Shown here one piece after another: positions 28,548-37,708 of a stretch of DNA of 64,000 nt. Every line of letters starts with the position of its first letter. Position 1 is the stretch's first letter. Made by a program: the position numbers and the translations under genes. Below the pieces are notes generated by a model. That model did not search any database. It was not told where the DNA came from and saw only the letters and a program-made list of their open reading frames with translations. Source of the DNA: Flavobacteriales bacterium (GTDB taxonomy: Bacteria > Bacteroidota > Bacteroidia > Flavobacteriales_C > GCA-002722245). The stretch lies in contig JAHEZL010000021.1 of assembly GCA_023251095.1 (NCBI GenBank), forward strand, positions 1-64,000. Reading direction: 5' to 3'.

Positions 28548-29114
28548 ATGATGAAAAGATTAATAATAATTGTTTGTAGTATTATCTCAATACATATTCA
28601 TGGACAAAATCTCATTAACAATGGAGATTTTGAAGAGTATGTGTTTTGTCCAAGAGGATATACAAAAACATCAATTAAAGAATTGTTGCCTTTTTGGTTA
28701 ATTCCTAATAAAGGGACGACAGATTACTTCAATGAATGCGGAGTAAAAGAGTCCAAAATCCCATCTAATTATTTTGGTAAATTAAAGAGTGCGAGTGGGA
28801 AAGGCTACGTAGGCCTGCATTGTGGTGGTATGCCTAATACTAAAGAGTATAATAAAAATTATCGAGAATATATATCAATGGAGTTAACGCAACCTTTAAT
28901 AAAAGATTCTATTTATTGTGTTTCATTTTATTACGCGATAGCTCCTAATTCCCAAAATACAATTAATGAATTGGGAGTTTATTTTTCAAATGAAAAGGTG
29001 TATGTAAGGACTGATAAGAATTTGGAATTTATTCCTCAGGTGAAAAATTTATCACCTCTTATTAAATCTGGATGGGGGGTGTTTTGCCAAGAATATAAAG
29101 CTACTATTAAATAA
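28548..29114 (+). pseudogene. Truncated secreted protein (N-terminal domain of a Bacteroidota OmpA-type family)
   Basis: From the ATG at 28548, a signal peptide (MMKRLIIIVCSIISIHIHGQ) is followed by NLINNGDFEEYVFCPRGYT, a TDYFNECG stretch and YVGLHCGGMPN...YREYISMELTQPL. This is the jelly-roll-like N-terminal domain that in Bacteroidota is usually followed by further strands and an OmpA peptidoglycan-binding domain. The 188-residue frame stops soon after SGWGVFCQEYKATIK, in the middle of that domain, and nothing recognisable follows before the Fic gene. I read it as a remnant, possibly cut when the Fic cassette arrived. The alternative is a genuine short protein. Confidence 0.6.
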
Positions 29115-29124
29115 TCTACAGCAA

Positions 29125-29227
29125 TTTCTCATGTATAGATTTTATACTTGAGAAATTTGTCATGTATAAAATTTATCATTATTTTTACATGATAAAACAA
29201 TCAAGTATAAAATCTATACATGAGAAA
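29125..29227 (+). promoter_or_regulatory. Operator array of the fic gene: 27-bp inverted repeat plus a third copy of the motif
   Basis: Arms 29125-29151 and 29201-29227 are exact reverse complements. Within each is the unit CATGTATA-N5-TATACTTGA (29130-29151 and, inverted, 29201-29222). A third, weaker copy starts at 29161 (CATGTATAAAATTTAT), exactly 31 bases after the first. The right-hand copy contains the fic start codon. Each unit is itself partly symmetric (GTATA/TATAC), as expected for a dimeric HTH protein. Confidence 0.75.
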
Positions 29228-30326
29228 AAAGGCACAAATAAGGAATATCAATAACGAAAAACCTTTTAATAATCTTCCTCTTTTACCTCCTTCAAAGGAA
29301 AAGATAGAAACAATTAAAGTACTTCGTCAATTGGTAAAATCATCTGTAGCCTTAGCAGAATTAAAAGGACTAGCAAAAATTTTACCGAATCCCAATATCT
29401 TACTCAATGCAGTAATTTTAAAAGAAGCTAGTGCCAGTTCCGAAATTGAAAATGTAATAACCACCCAGGATAAGCTTTATCAGGCTTTATCGGCTAAAGC
29501 CACGCAAGTAGATAGTGCTACTAAAGAGGTATTGCGTTACAGGGAAGCAATGCTCTACGGATTTCATTTTGTTCAAAAGAAAGAATTCTTAAACACTAAT
29601 GCGATTATTGAAATTCAAAAAATTCTGGAAGAAAACGCCGCAGGCATTAGAAAGTTGCCTGGTACTGCTCTTCGTAATGCAGCTACCGGAAAAGTAATTT
29701 ATACTCCTCCTGATAATATTGATAATTTAACTTTGTTGTTGAAAAACTTTGAAAAATACGTGAATGAGCACGATGATATTTCTCCTCTCATAAAAATGGC
29801 GGTGCAGCATTATCAGTTTGAAAGCATACATCCTTTTTATGACGGTAATGGTCGAACAGGAAGAATAATAAATATACTTTACCTTATCCTAAATGGATTA
29901 CTGGAGAATCCAATATTGTATTTAAGTGCTTATATCATTGATAACAAAACAGATTACTATCGTTTGTTACAGGAAATACGAATCAAGGACAACTGGGAAG
30001 ACTGGGTATTATACATCCTAAAAGGAATAGAGCAAACGGCTAATGAAACTATAGTTAGGGTAAATGAAATTAGTCAACTGTTTATCAAAACACAGGAATT
30101 GGTAAAGAAAAAAGCCCCTAAGTCTTACAGTAAAGAATTAATTGAATTGCTCTTTGAGCATCCTTATTGCAAAACGGAATACCTCACGGATCGCTTTGGC
30201 ATTTCACGTATAACAGCGTCTAAATATTTAAAAGAGCTTGAAAAAATTAATGTACTTGAATCCAAAAAGGCTTGGAAAGAAACTTTGTACATCAATACAA
30301 AGCTGTTTAATTTACTTAAAAAGTAA
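29220..30326 (+). CDS. Fic-domain protein with C-terminal winged helix-turn-helix
   Basis: A 368-residue class II Fic protein. Fic enzymes transfer AMP (or other phosphate groups) to hydroxyls of target proteins. The inhibitory motif S-x-x-x-E-N is at residues 73-78 (SSEIEN) ahead of the core, the flap is at about 159-165 (VIYTPPD) and the complete active-site motif HPFYDGNGRTGR is at 204-215. Near the C-terminus (about 305-360) is a winged HTH (CKTEYLTDRFGISRITASKY). The gene has no antitoxin partner and its promoter carries an array of inverted repeats that even covers the start codon, so autoregulation through the HTH is likely. The 3' end overlaps convergent recJ by 11 bases. Confidence 0.93.
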   Translation: MRKKAQIRNINNEKPFNNLPLLPPSKEKIETIKVLRQLVKSSVALAELKGLAKILPNPNILLNAVILKEASASSEIENVITTQDKLYQALSAKATQVDSATKEVLRYREAMLYGFHFVQKKEFLNTNAIIEIQKILEENAAGIRKLPGTALRNAATGKVIYTPPDNIDNLTLLLKNFEKYVNEHDDISPLIKMAVQHYQFESIHPFYDGNGRTGRIINILYLILNGLLENPILYLSAYIIDNKTDYYRLLQEIRIKDNWEDWVLYILKGIEQTANETIVRVNEISQLFIKTQELVKKKAPKSYSKELIELLFEHPYCKTEYLTDRFGISRITASKYLKELEKINVLESKKAWKETLYINTKLFNLLKK

Positions 30327-32013
30327 TATCCTTAATGTCCATCTGCATCGTTGCCCTTCCTTTGTAATTATTAGTACTTAAAGAAAAGCAGGCGCTAATG
30401 ATTTTTCCTGCTGAAATGGGTTGAGAGAATTTCGCCATTTTAAAAGCCACACCCGGAATTTTTTTATCGGGATGATCATTGTCGGAAAGTAAAACGCGTA
30501 AATGCTCAACGCCTATTATCCTGCAACCACCAACATCTACCAGATTTTCAGCAACAAATAAGGGCGTTTCATTGCCGGGTCCGAAAGGTTCAAACTGTCG
30601 GAGTACGCGATAAAATCTTTCGTCGATATCGTTGAGATTTAATCGTGCTTCTACTTTTAATTTTGGAATAAGAAGTTCTGCGGTGATTTTTTTTTCGATG
30701 ACATTTTCTAATTTCTTTTTGAAGGCCGCGTAATTTTCGGGCAGCAAACTAATGCCTGCCGCATGATCGTGTCCGCCGTATTGTTCCAGTAATTCAGCAC
30801 ATTCTTCAATGGCTTCCAGAATGTTGAATCCTTTCACGGAACGTGCGCTTCCGGTGATTTTTCCATCGGCTTGTGTGAGTACTAAAGTGGGACGGTAATA
30901 CTGATCCTGCAGGCGGGAAGCAACAATGCCAACTACTCCTTTGTGCCAGTTCGGACTGAATACAATCGTGCTGCTTTTTTCCGGTTCATTTTTTAAAATA
31001 GCCAGCGCTTCTTCGGTAGTTTTTTTCTCGGTGGTTTTTCGTTCTTCGTTGTAGAGGTGAATATCGTCGGCCAGGGAAGATCTTAATTCCTTGTCGCTGC
31101 TTACCAAGAGATCAACAATGTGCATGGCTGAGTACATGCGGCCTGCAGCGTTTATACGCGGACCGATACCGTAGCCCACATCCATCATGGTGAGTTCTCC
31201 TTCGCGGTTGGAAATGTTGATGATATTTTTCAATCCGGGCAGCGGATTGCTGTTTAATTTTTTGAGTCCGAAGTGAGCCATCACTCTGTTTTCACCTATC
31301 ATTGGCACCATATCGGCACCGATGCTCACAGCCACTAAATCTAAAAAGTTGAGATAAATCTGATTGTCGATTTCATACTTTTGACAATAACCCTGAATGA
31401 ATTTAAATCCCACTCCCGCCCCCGATAAATGTGGAAAAGGATAAGTGCAATCTTTTTGTTTTGGGTTGAGCAGCGCCACAGCATCAGGGATTTCTTCGCC
31501 CGGATTGTGGTGATCGCAAATGATGAAATCGAGTCCCATTTCCTTCGCTTTTGCAATGTGTTCAACGGAGCGCGTTCCACAATCCAGAGCGATGATTAAC
31601 GTGAACTCATTGTCGGCAGCGAAATCCAAGGCATCATAGGAAATTCCATAACCTTCCTTGTACCTGTCGGGAATGTAATACGCAGTATTTTCGGTGAGTT
31701 TTTTTAAAAACAAATACATCATCGCAACAGAAGTGGTTCCATCCACATCATAATCTCCGAACACCAATATTTTTTCATTGTTCTGCAATGCGAGATGTAA
31801 GCGATTGATCGCGACATCCATCCCTTTCATCAAAAAAGGATCGTGTAAACTTTTGATTTGCGGACGGAAAAAAGTTTTTGCGTCTTCGAAGTTTTCAATG
31901 CCCCGGTGCAGGAGCAGTTTGGCTAAAACGGGGTGAATGCCCAATCCGTCGCACAGGGCATTTACTGCAGAAGCAGGAGGTGCCGGATAATCTTCCCGTA
32001 TTTTTTTTACCAT
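30316..32013 (-). CDS. recJ: Single-stranded-DNA-specific exonuclease RecJ
   Basis: A 5'-3' exonuclease on single-stranded DNA used in recombination and repair. It has 565 residues, the normal length. The DHH phosphoesterase motifs are intact: VFGDYDVDGTTSVAMMYLFL (motif I), ALDCGTRS, CDHHNPGEEIPDA (DHH) and the DHHA1 motif GGHDHAAGISL near residue 412. The C-terminal OB-like domain (RFYRVLRQFEPFGPGN) is present. It is transcribed alone leftwards, ending against the fic gene and starting 42 bases from a divergent lipoprotein gene. Confidence 0.97.
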   Translation of the reverse strand: MVKKIREDYPAPPASAVNALCDGLGIHPVLAKLLLHRGIENFEDAKTFFRPQIKSLHDPFLMKGMDVAINRLHLALQNNEKILVFGDYDVDGTTSVAMMYLFLKKLTENTAYYIPDRYKEGYGISYDALDFAADNEFTLIIALDCGTRSVEHIAKAKEMGLDFIICDHHNPGEEIPDAVALLNPKQKDCTYPFPHLSGAGVGFKFIQGYCQKYEIDNQIYLNFLDLVAVSIGADMVPMIGENRVMAHFGLKKLNSNPLPGLKNIINISNREGELTMMDVGYGIGPRINAAGRMYSAMHIVDLLVSSDKELRSSLADDIHLYNEERKTTEKKTTEEALAILKNEPEKSSTIVFSPNWHKGVVGIVASRLQDQYYRPTLVLTQADGKITGSARSVKGFNILEAIEECAELLEQYGGHDHAAGISLLPENYAAFKKKLENVIEKKITAELLIPKLKVEARLNLNDIDERFYRVLRQFEPFGPGNETPLFVAENLVDVGGCRIIGVEHLRVLLSDNDHPDKKIPGVAFKMAKFSQPISAGKIISACFSLSTNNYKGRATMQMDIKDITF

Positions 32014-32055
32014 TTAAAATTGAATTAACTTCGAGACTTAAAGATCACGTTTTTT

Positions 32056-32484
32056 ATGACAAGAAGAAATACGACCTACTTAAATTTTGTGATTGTTTTT
32101 ATTCTGTTTGCATCGTGCAGCGGAGACTTGTCGACGGGAAATACGCCAGCTTTATCGGGTACGTGGATCATCACTAAAATCAATGAAAGCTCTAATAAAC
32201 CGGGATATGCGCCCAATGACGGCAGATATGCGAAATACAAATATCTGGATTTGAATCAAAATGCCAAAGGGGCTTTGTGGGGAGGGAAAACCGAGTGGGA
32301 TGCTTTTGCCACCTGGGACGAAAAAAATAAATTCATAGAATTGCAGGCGAAAGACAGTTCAGCAGTTTTAAAGGATTTTGAAAAATTTACGATTGATTCC
32401 GTGAGCACTTATTATCTTCATATTTATAATGTGGCATCTTTTCATGATACGGTGGTGACGAAGGAGATTTTTTTTAAGAAGTAA
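32056..32484 (+). CDS. Small lipoprotein, lipocalin-like, function unknown
   Basis: A 142-residue protein with a lipoprotein signal (YLNFVIVFILFASC), acylation expected at Cys20. The mature part starts SGTWIITKINESS and continues with a beta-rich domain of the size and pattern of the lipocalin-like (META/DUF-type) small lipoproteins of Bacteroidota. No specific family could be recognised. It lies between divergent recJ and the large T9SS protein gene. Confidence 0.7.
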   Translation: MTRRNTTYLNFVIVFILFASCSGDLSTGNTPALSGTWIITKINESSNKPGYAPNDGRYAKYKYLDLNQNAKGALWGGKTEWDAFATWDEKNKFIELQAKDSSAVLKDFEKFTIDSVSTYYLHIYNVASFHDTVVTKEIFFKK

Positions 32485-32491
32485 GGATTTC

Positions 32492-32612
32492 TAAGTGTAA
32501 AAAAAATAAGGGGCAATCAAAATTCAATGTAGTATAAATCAATTATTTATGAAAAGATAGTTTTGTTCTGTAAGTGTAAAAACATAATATTTAATATGTT
32601 GTAAATCAATTA
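32492..32612. repeat. Degenerate direct repeats in the gap before the large T9SS gene
   Basis: TAAGTGTAAAAA occurs at 32492-32503 and 32571-32582, and TAAATCAATTA follows each at 32534-32544 and 32602-32612. The two blocks look like an imperfect duplication in the very AT-rich 189-base region upstream of the 1662-residue protein gene. The role is unknown; chance in AT-rich DNA cannot be excluded. Confidence 0.35.
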
Positions 32613-32673
32613 AATACGCTGTAACTTTTTGCTATTTCCATTTGTTTTCACTAAGATTAAGTAATAATTTGCG

Positions 32674-35600
32674 ATGACGATGAATAAAAAAAGCATTTGG
32701 ATCCTATCGGGTATTTTTTTCTTGATGCTTTCAAGTGTTTTTGCAGGTGGTTTGTTCACAGGAAAAAAACAGATTTCGCTCAACAGTATTTTCAATCAGA
32801 ATATTCGTTTCACAGAAAACAAAGGGCAACTCAGTCATTATAAAATTGATTGGACGCAGTGTGGTAAAATAGGATTTTACACCCAGTCGTTCGGGGGTAC
32901 TGCGTATTTCGCCGACAATGGTATAGGCTTCGGATTTATCAGGGAGAGTTTGGATGAAACAAAACATCCTTCAAAAAAATACAAAGGCGAAGAGGAGGAG
33001 GAAGAAGAGGAAAGTCACATCCTCAACACCACCGGATTTTTTTTAGAGTTTGTTGGAAAAAATCCAAACAGTTCGCTCATCGGTTTGGGTAAACAAATCA
33101 CTCAATTCAATTATTATCAGGGCAGCAGCCACATCACCGGTGTAGGGAATTACAACGAGTTGTTGTATCAGAATTTATACAACAATATCGATTTGAAATA
33201 TTATATGGCTAAGGGCAAACTGAAATTCGATTATCTGGTGAAAGCCGGAGCCGATGTGAGTCAGATTCAGTTGCGTTATAACGGCATGAAGAATGTCTCC
33301 GTGAACAAAAACGGAGAGCTGGAAATTCTTACCGAATGGGGAAAATTAATTGATGCTAAACCCTATTCCTATCAAATCATTGATGGCAAAGAAGTGCCGG
33401 TTGACGTAGCTTATATCAAACATGCCAATGGGATTATTGGTTTTGAAATCAGAGGGAATTATGATGCTTCAAAAACGTTGGTGATTGATCCGCCAACATT
33501 GACCTGGGCCACTTTGGTGGGTGCTACCAATGGTGATGGATATTTGTTTGATGTTACTGTGGATACACAGGGAAATAGTTATGGTACAGGTTGGTACAAT
33601 CAGGGATTTCCAACGGTGAACCCTGTGGATGTTACCTTTCCCGGCGGAGATGCCATCGTTTTTAAATTGGCTTCTGATGGAAAAACATTGTTGTATTCTA
33701 CATGGATTGGCGGTGACGGACAGGAAACAGGGACGGGTGTTGCGGTGAATGCTTTGGGTGAGGCTTTTGTTTGCGGATTTACCAATAACGCCACTAATTT
33801 TCCTGCGGCGGGAACTCCGGTACAGTCGGTTTTAAAAGGGGGCAATGATATTTTTGCATTGCGTTTCGGTGCAGCGGGAACTCTTGTGTATTCTACTTTT
33901 TATGGTGGTACAGGCGAAGATCAGGCTTTTGCCATTGATATAGATGCTACTAACAATGCCTTCATTACAGGATATACTACTTCAACCAGCGCATTTGCAA
34001 CCGGTGGTGCCTTCCAAACAGTTCATGGCGGTGCCTTTGATGCCTTTGTTTTAAAATTAAATCCTAGCGGAAGCAGTGCTTTGTTTTGTACTTATTATGG
34101 TGGAACAGGAAATGATTTAGGGAGAGATATTGTAGTTGACGGTGCCGGTAATCCATACATTGGGGGAGGTTCAGCATCTGCTACCGGTATTGCAAGTGCC
34201 GGATCTTTTGATGCCACTTATGGTGGCGGTGCTTTGGATGGTTTTGTGGCTAAACTGAGTGCCAATGGCGCTTCCCGTGTATATGGCGCTTATTGTGGAG
34301 GAAGCAATGAAGACAAAGTAGAAGCAGTGGATGTAAAATGCAATGGTGAATTGGTGATGTCGGGATATACCCGTTCCGACAATGTTTCTTTTGTTGCTGT
34401 GAATGCCATACAAGCCAACAACGGCGCACCCGGTGGCGGTCCGCGTGATGCCTTTATGCGCAGGGTGAATCCGGCAGGTACAGCTTTGCTCAACTCTACT
34501 TTTATGGGAAGCAATGGCGAAGACGCTGTTAAAAACGGAGATCCTTTTGGTGTTACTGTTCAGCAGCGCGGAACAGGAGTAAGTGTAAACCGCCTCGGAA
34601 ATATTGCAGTTTCCATGTGTACTTCTTCTACCGGATTGCCTTTGGTTTCTCCTACTCAGGGAAGTTATGGAGGTGGGCTGGCCGGCTTAGGCGATGCCTA
34701 TATTTTTGTGACAGATTCCACGGGAACTTCCATTATTTTTTCAACTTATTTCGGAGGAGACGGAGATGATTATCCGGTGTCGGGAATCAAATTTCATCCG
34801 GTAGACAATAATGTTTTTGTTGTGGCGGGTAATTCACATTCCAGCGACGGAACTTTTCCGGCAACAGCGGGATCATTCATGACCACCCGTCAAACGGCCT
34901 TAACCAGCGATCAGCCTTATGTTGTAAAATATACTCAGCTTTTGTGTAAAATTAATGTCACACTTCCTCTTCCGGCGGCGGCGTGTAAAGGAGATACGAT
35001 TAAGTTTAGTGCCGATACTTTATGCGGCGGAGCAACACCAACTTATAAATGGACGGTGAATGGAGTAGTGCAGGTGGGTGAAACAGCCAAAAAGTTTTCC
35101 AGCAATAAACTCAACAACAACGATGTGGTGTGTGTTATTTTCAGCAAAATAATTCCGGGATGTTATCCGGTGACAGAAGCAGATACAGCTTGCGTCACCG
35201 TGACGGTTAATCCTTTGCCGGTGATGACTCTGTCCGACGATTCCATTTGTTCGGGTAAAAGTGCCCTGATTAATGCAGGGGCCGGTTTCACTTCTTATCT
35301 GTGGTCGGATGCTACCACTGGTTCGAGTATTACAAAATCCGTTGCAGGCAGCTATTGGGTGGAAGTCACTAAAAACGGCTGCAAGAAAAGAGATACTATG
35401 AATTTAGTACTCAGAACTCCATTGTCGATTTTACCTGATTCTGCTAAAACATGCAATGGAACAAACACAGGATATGTAGTTACTTTTAAAATCAGCGGCG
35501 GTGATCCTGCATCTTATAAAGTAACAGGATTGGCGGGCACTTTAACAGGAAATGCTTTTACCGGTAATTTGATTGCATCAGGCTCTTCTTTTTCACTCAT

Positions 35601-37662
35601 CGTTACCGATAAATACAATTGCGATACAGTGCAATTCAACGGCAGTTTAAGTTGTGGTTGCAGCCCGACACTTACTTTGAGTTCCGATAAATTGATTTGT
35701 AAAGGAGATAGCGTTCCGATTACTTTTTCTTTGTCGGGAGCTGTTCCTCCTTACGATGTGGTATACACCGACGGCGCCAGTAATTTTACTTTAACTGGAA
35801 TTACAAATGGTTTTGTAAAATATGTAAAACCTTTGGATACCACTGTTTATACTGCGGTTTCTATAACAGATCAAAATGGATGTACTGCTTTATCTACCAG
35901 TAAAGTCACGATTACAACAGCTCCTGTTTTTCAGATTTTAGTTACTCCTTCGCATGTCACTTGTTTCGGATTTTGTAATGGTTCGGCAGCAGCGCTGGTG
36001 AACAACGGAGCGGCACCTTATACTTATTTATGGTCGCCTGTTCCTCCGCAGGGACAAGGCACAGCCAATGTTTCACAAATGTGTGCGGGCACTTATAAAG
36101 TGGTCATCGCAGATAAATACGGTTGTAAAGATTCGGTTTCACCGGTGTTGACCGAACCGCAAAAAATAATTTATACCATGGATTCCATTGCGGCACACTG
36201 CAATAAATTTGATGGAAGTGCAGGTATTACGGTGGTTTCGGGAGGAAGTGCTCCTTTTGATTATCAGTGGGATTTGAATACCGGCGGACAAGCAACGGCT
36301 GTGGCCGCTAATCTTCAACCGGGAATATATACGGTACTACTCAGCGACAATAAAAATTGTACGGTGACGGATTCTGTAGAAGTTTTGAATATAGCGGCTC
36401 CTTCTTTTTCTTCAACTTTTACACAACCACTATGCTCTCTCGCATGTAACGGAACCGCTGTGCTCACTAACATTACAGGAGGTACGCGGCCTTTTACTTA
36501 TGTGTGGACGAGTCCGGTGGGAGTGAGTCCTGTTCTTGTTGACTCCTCTGCTTCTGCATTGTGTGCAGGAACTTATAAAGTGCTAGTGACAGATAAATTC
36601 TCTTGTAAAGATTCCGCCAATTTTGTTTTAACTGATCCGAGCGTTATTCAGGTTTTAATCACTCCTTCTGCGAAAACCTGCGTGAACGGATCTTTGCAAT
36701 TGAGTGCTTTAGCCAGCGGAGGAACGCCCGCTTATACTTACACGTGGTTGGCAGATCCTACTTTAAGCAGCACTGTTATTGCCAATCCGGTAGCGACGCC
36801 TAACGGAATAAAAAAATATATGGTGAGTGCAAGCGATGTAAATAATTGTCCGCCTGCAACGGCATCAGTCACTTTAATTACAAATCCTTCACCCGATTTT
36901 ATTATCGATTCTGTTCCGGATTGCAATGCAATAACAGTTGATTTTACCAATCAAAGTACAGCATCTACTGTGAATCATTCTTGTGCCTGGGACTTTGGAA
37001 ACGGCAGTACATCGGCCATTTGTGATCCTCAGTTTGTTTTTAATGAAGGAACTTATGATATCACACTCACTGTGACCGATGACAGTTCATGCGTGAAGTC
37101 CATCACTAAAAATATTGATCTGCATATTTATGATGCTCCTTTTGCAGCTTATCAGGCAACGCCGCAACCCACTACTATTTACGATCCTATGATTTCCTTC
37201 ACCAATCTGAGCACGGGAGCTACTTCTTATTCGTGGCATTTTGGAACCGGCGACAGTTCCAAACTGGTCAATCCGTATTATACTTTTTCTGATACCGGGA
37301 CTTTTAATGTTTGTTTAAGAGCCATTAATTCGGCGGGTTGTTACAAAGATACTTGTTCGGATATCCGGATAGATCCTGTAGTATCTTTTTATGTGGCGAA
37401 TGCATTTACACCCAATGGTGATGGAACGAATGAAGAATTTATTCCTTTCGCTTCGGGTTATGATAATGACGATTATGAATTACTGATTTTTGATCGTTGG
37501 GGAGAACTGATTTTTAAAAGCACGAATTTGTCGGAGGGATGGGATGGAAGCTATAAAGGTCGGCCGGTTCAGATGGATGTGTACGTTTGGAAAGTTACTG
37601 CACGTGAGCAATACAGCAAAAAAACATTAAGTAAAATCGGAAGAGTTTCCTTAATCAGATAA
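32674..37662 (+). CDS. Large secreted beta-propeller/PKD/SprB-repeat protein with gliding-type (T9SS type B) C-terminal domain
   Basis: A 1662-residue secreted protein. The signal peptide is MNKKSIWILSGIFFLMLSSVFA; the start may be 32674 or 32680, two codons later. The N-terminal domain begins NIRFTENKGQLSHYKIDW, typical of proteins carrying SBBP repeats. A run of eight glutamates lies at about residue 107. Next come at least five SBBP propeller blades (STFYGGTGEDQAFAIDID, CTYYGGTGNDLGRDIVVD, STYFGGDGDDYP), Ig/PKD-like domains, and two SprB-type repeats (PSHVTCFGFCNGSAAALVNN; TQPLCSLACNGTAVLTNITG). A PKD domain (CAWDFGNGSTS) and the CHU_C/gliding motility-associated C-terminal domain (NAFTPNGDGTNEEF...DRWGELIF) follow. 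Likely an adhesin or cell-surface protein exported by T9SS. Confidence 0.93.
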   Translation: MTMNKKSIWILSGIFFLMLSSVFAGGLFTGKKQISLNSIFNQNIRFTENKGQLSHYKIDWTQCGKIGFYTQSFGGTAYFADNGIGFGFIRESLDETKHPSKKYKGEEEEEEEESHILNTTGFFLEFVGKNPNSSLIGLGKQITQFNYYQGSSHITGVGNYNELLYQNLYNNIDLKYYMAKGKLKFDYLVKAGADVSQIQLRYNGMKNVSVNKNGELEILTEWGKLIDAKPYSYQIIDGKEVPVDVAYIKHANGIIGFEIRGNYDASKTLVIDPPTLTWATLVGATNGDGYLFDVTVDTQGNSYGTGWYNQGFPTVNPVDVTFPGGDAIVFKLASDGKTLLYSTWIGGDGQETGTGVAVNALGEAFVCGFTNNATNFPAAGTPVQSVLKGGNDIFALRFGAAGTLVYSTFYGGTGEDQAFAIDIDATNNAFITGYTTSTSAFATGGAFQTVHGGAFDAFVLKLNPSGSSALFCTYYGGTGNDLGRDIVVDGAGNPYIGGGSASATGIASAGSFDATYGGGALDGFVAKLSANGASRVYGAYCGGSNEDKVEAVDVKCNGELVMSGYTRSDNVSFVAVNAIQANNGAPGGGPRDAFMRRVNPAGTALLNSTFMGSNGEDAVKNGDPFGVTVQQRGTGVSVNRLGNIAVSMCTSSTGLPLVSPTQGSYGGGLAGLGDAYIFVTDSTGTSIIFSTYFGGDGDDYPVSGIKFHPVDNNVFVVAGNSHSSDGTFPATAGSFMTTRQTALTSDQPYVVKYTQLLCKINVTLPLPAAACKGDTIKFSADTLCGGATPTYKWTVNGVVQVGETAKKFSSNKLNNNDVVCVIFSKIIPGCYPVTEADTACVTVTVNPLPVMTLSDDSICSGKSALINAGAGFTSYLWSDATTGSSITKSVAGSYWVEVTKNGCKKRDTMNLVLRTPLSILPDSAKTCNGTNTGYVVTFKISGGDPASYKVTGLAGTLTGNAFTGNLIASGSSFSLIVTDKYNCDTVQFNGSLSCGCSPTLTLSSDKLICKGDSVPITFSLSGAVPPYDVVYTDGASNFTLTGITNGFVKYVKPLDTTVYTAVSITDQNGCTALSTSKVTITTAPVFQILVTPSHVTCFGFCNGSAAALVNNGAAPYTYLWSPVPPQGQGTANVSQMCAGTYKVVIADKYGCKDSVSPVLTEPQKIIYTMDSIAAHCNKFDGSAGITVVSGGSAPFDYQWDLNTGGQATAVAANLQPGIYTVLLSDNKNCTVTDSVEVLNIAAPSFSSTFTQPLCSLACNGTAVLTNITGGTRPFTYVWTSPVGVSPVLVDSSASALCAGTYKVLVTDKFSCKDSANFVLTDPSVIQVLITPSAKTCVNGSLQLSALASGGTPAYTYTWLADPTLSSTVIANPVATPNGIKKYMVSASDVNNCPPATASVTLITNPSPDFIIDSVPDCNAITVDFTNQSTASTVNHSCAWDFGNGSTSAICDPQFVFNEGTYDITLTVTDDSSCVKSITKNIDLHIYDAPFAAYQATPQPTTIYDPMISFTNLSTGATSYSWHFGTGDSSKLVNPYYTFSDTGTFNVCLRAINSAGCYKDTCSDIRIDPVVSFYVANAFTPNGDGTNEEFIPFASGYDNDDYELLIFDRWGELIFKSTNLSEGWDGSYKGRPVQMDVYVWKVTAREQYSKKTLSKIGRVSLIR

Positions 37663-37696
37663 ATGTTCCTTGCCCCCAAAGCAAGGAACATTTTGG
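37662..37696 (+). terminator. Intrinsic terminator after the large T9SS gene
   Basis: AATGTTCCTTGC (37662-37673) and GCAAGGAACATT (37681-37692) form a perfect 12-bp stem with a 7-base loop, followed by TTTT. The first stem base is the last base of the stop codon. It may also serve the convergent GH26-like gene that ends at 37709. Confidence 0.85.
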
Positions 37697-37708
37697 TACC
37701 CGTCACTA

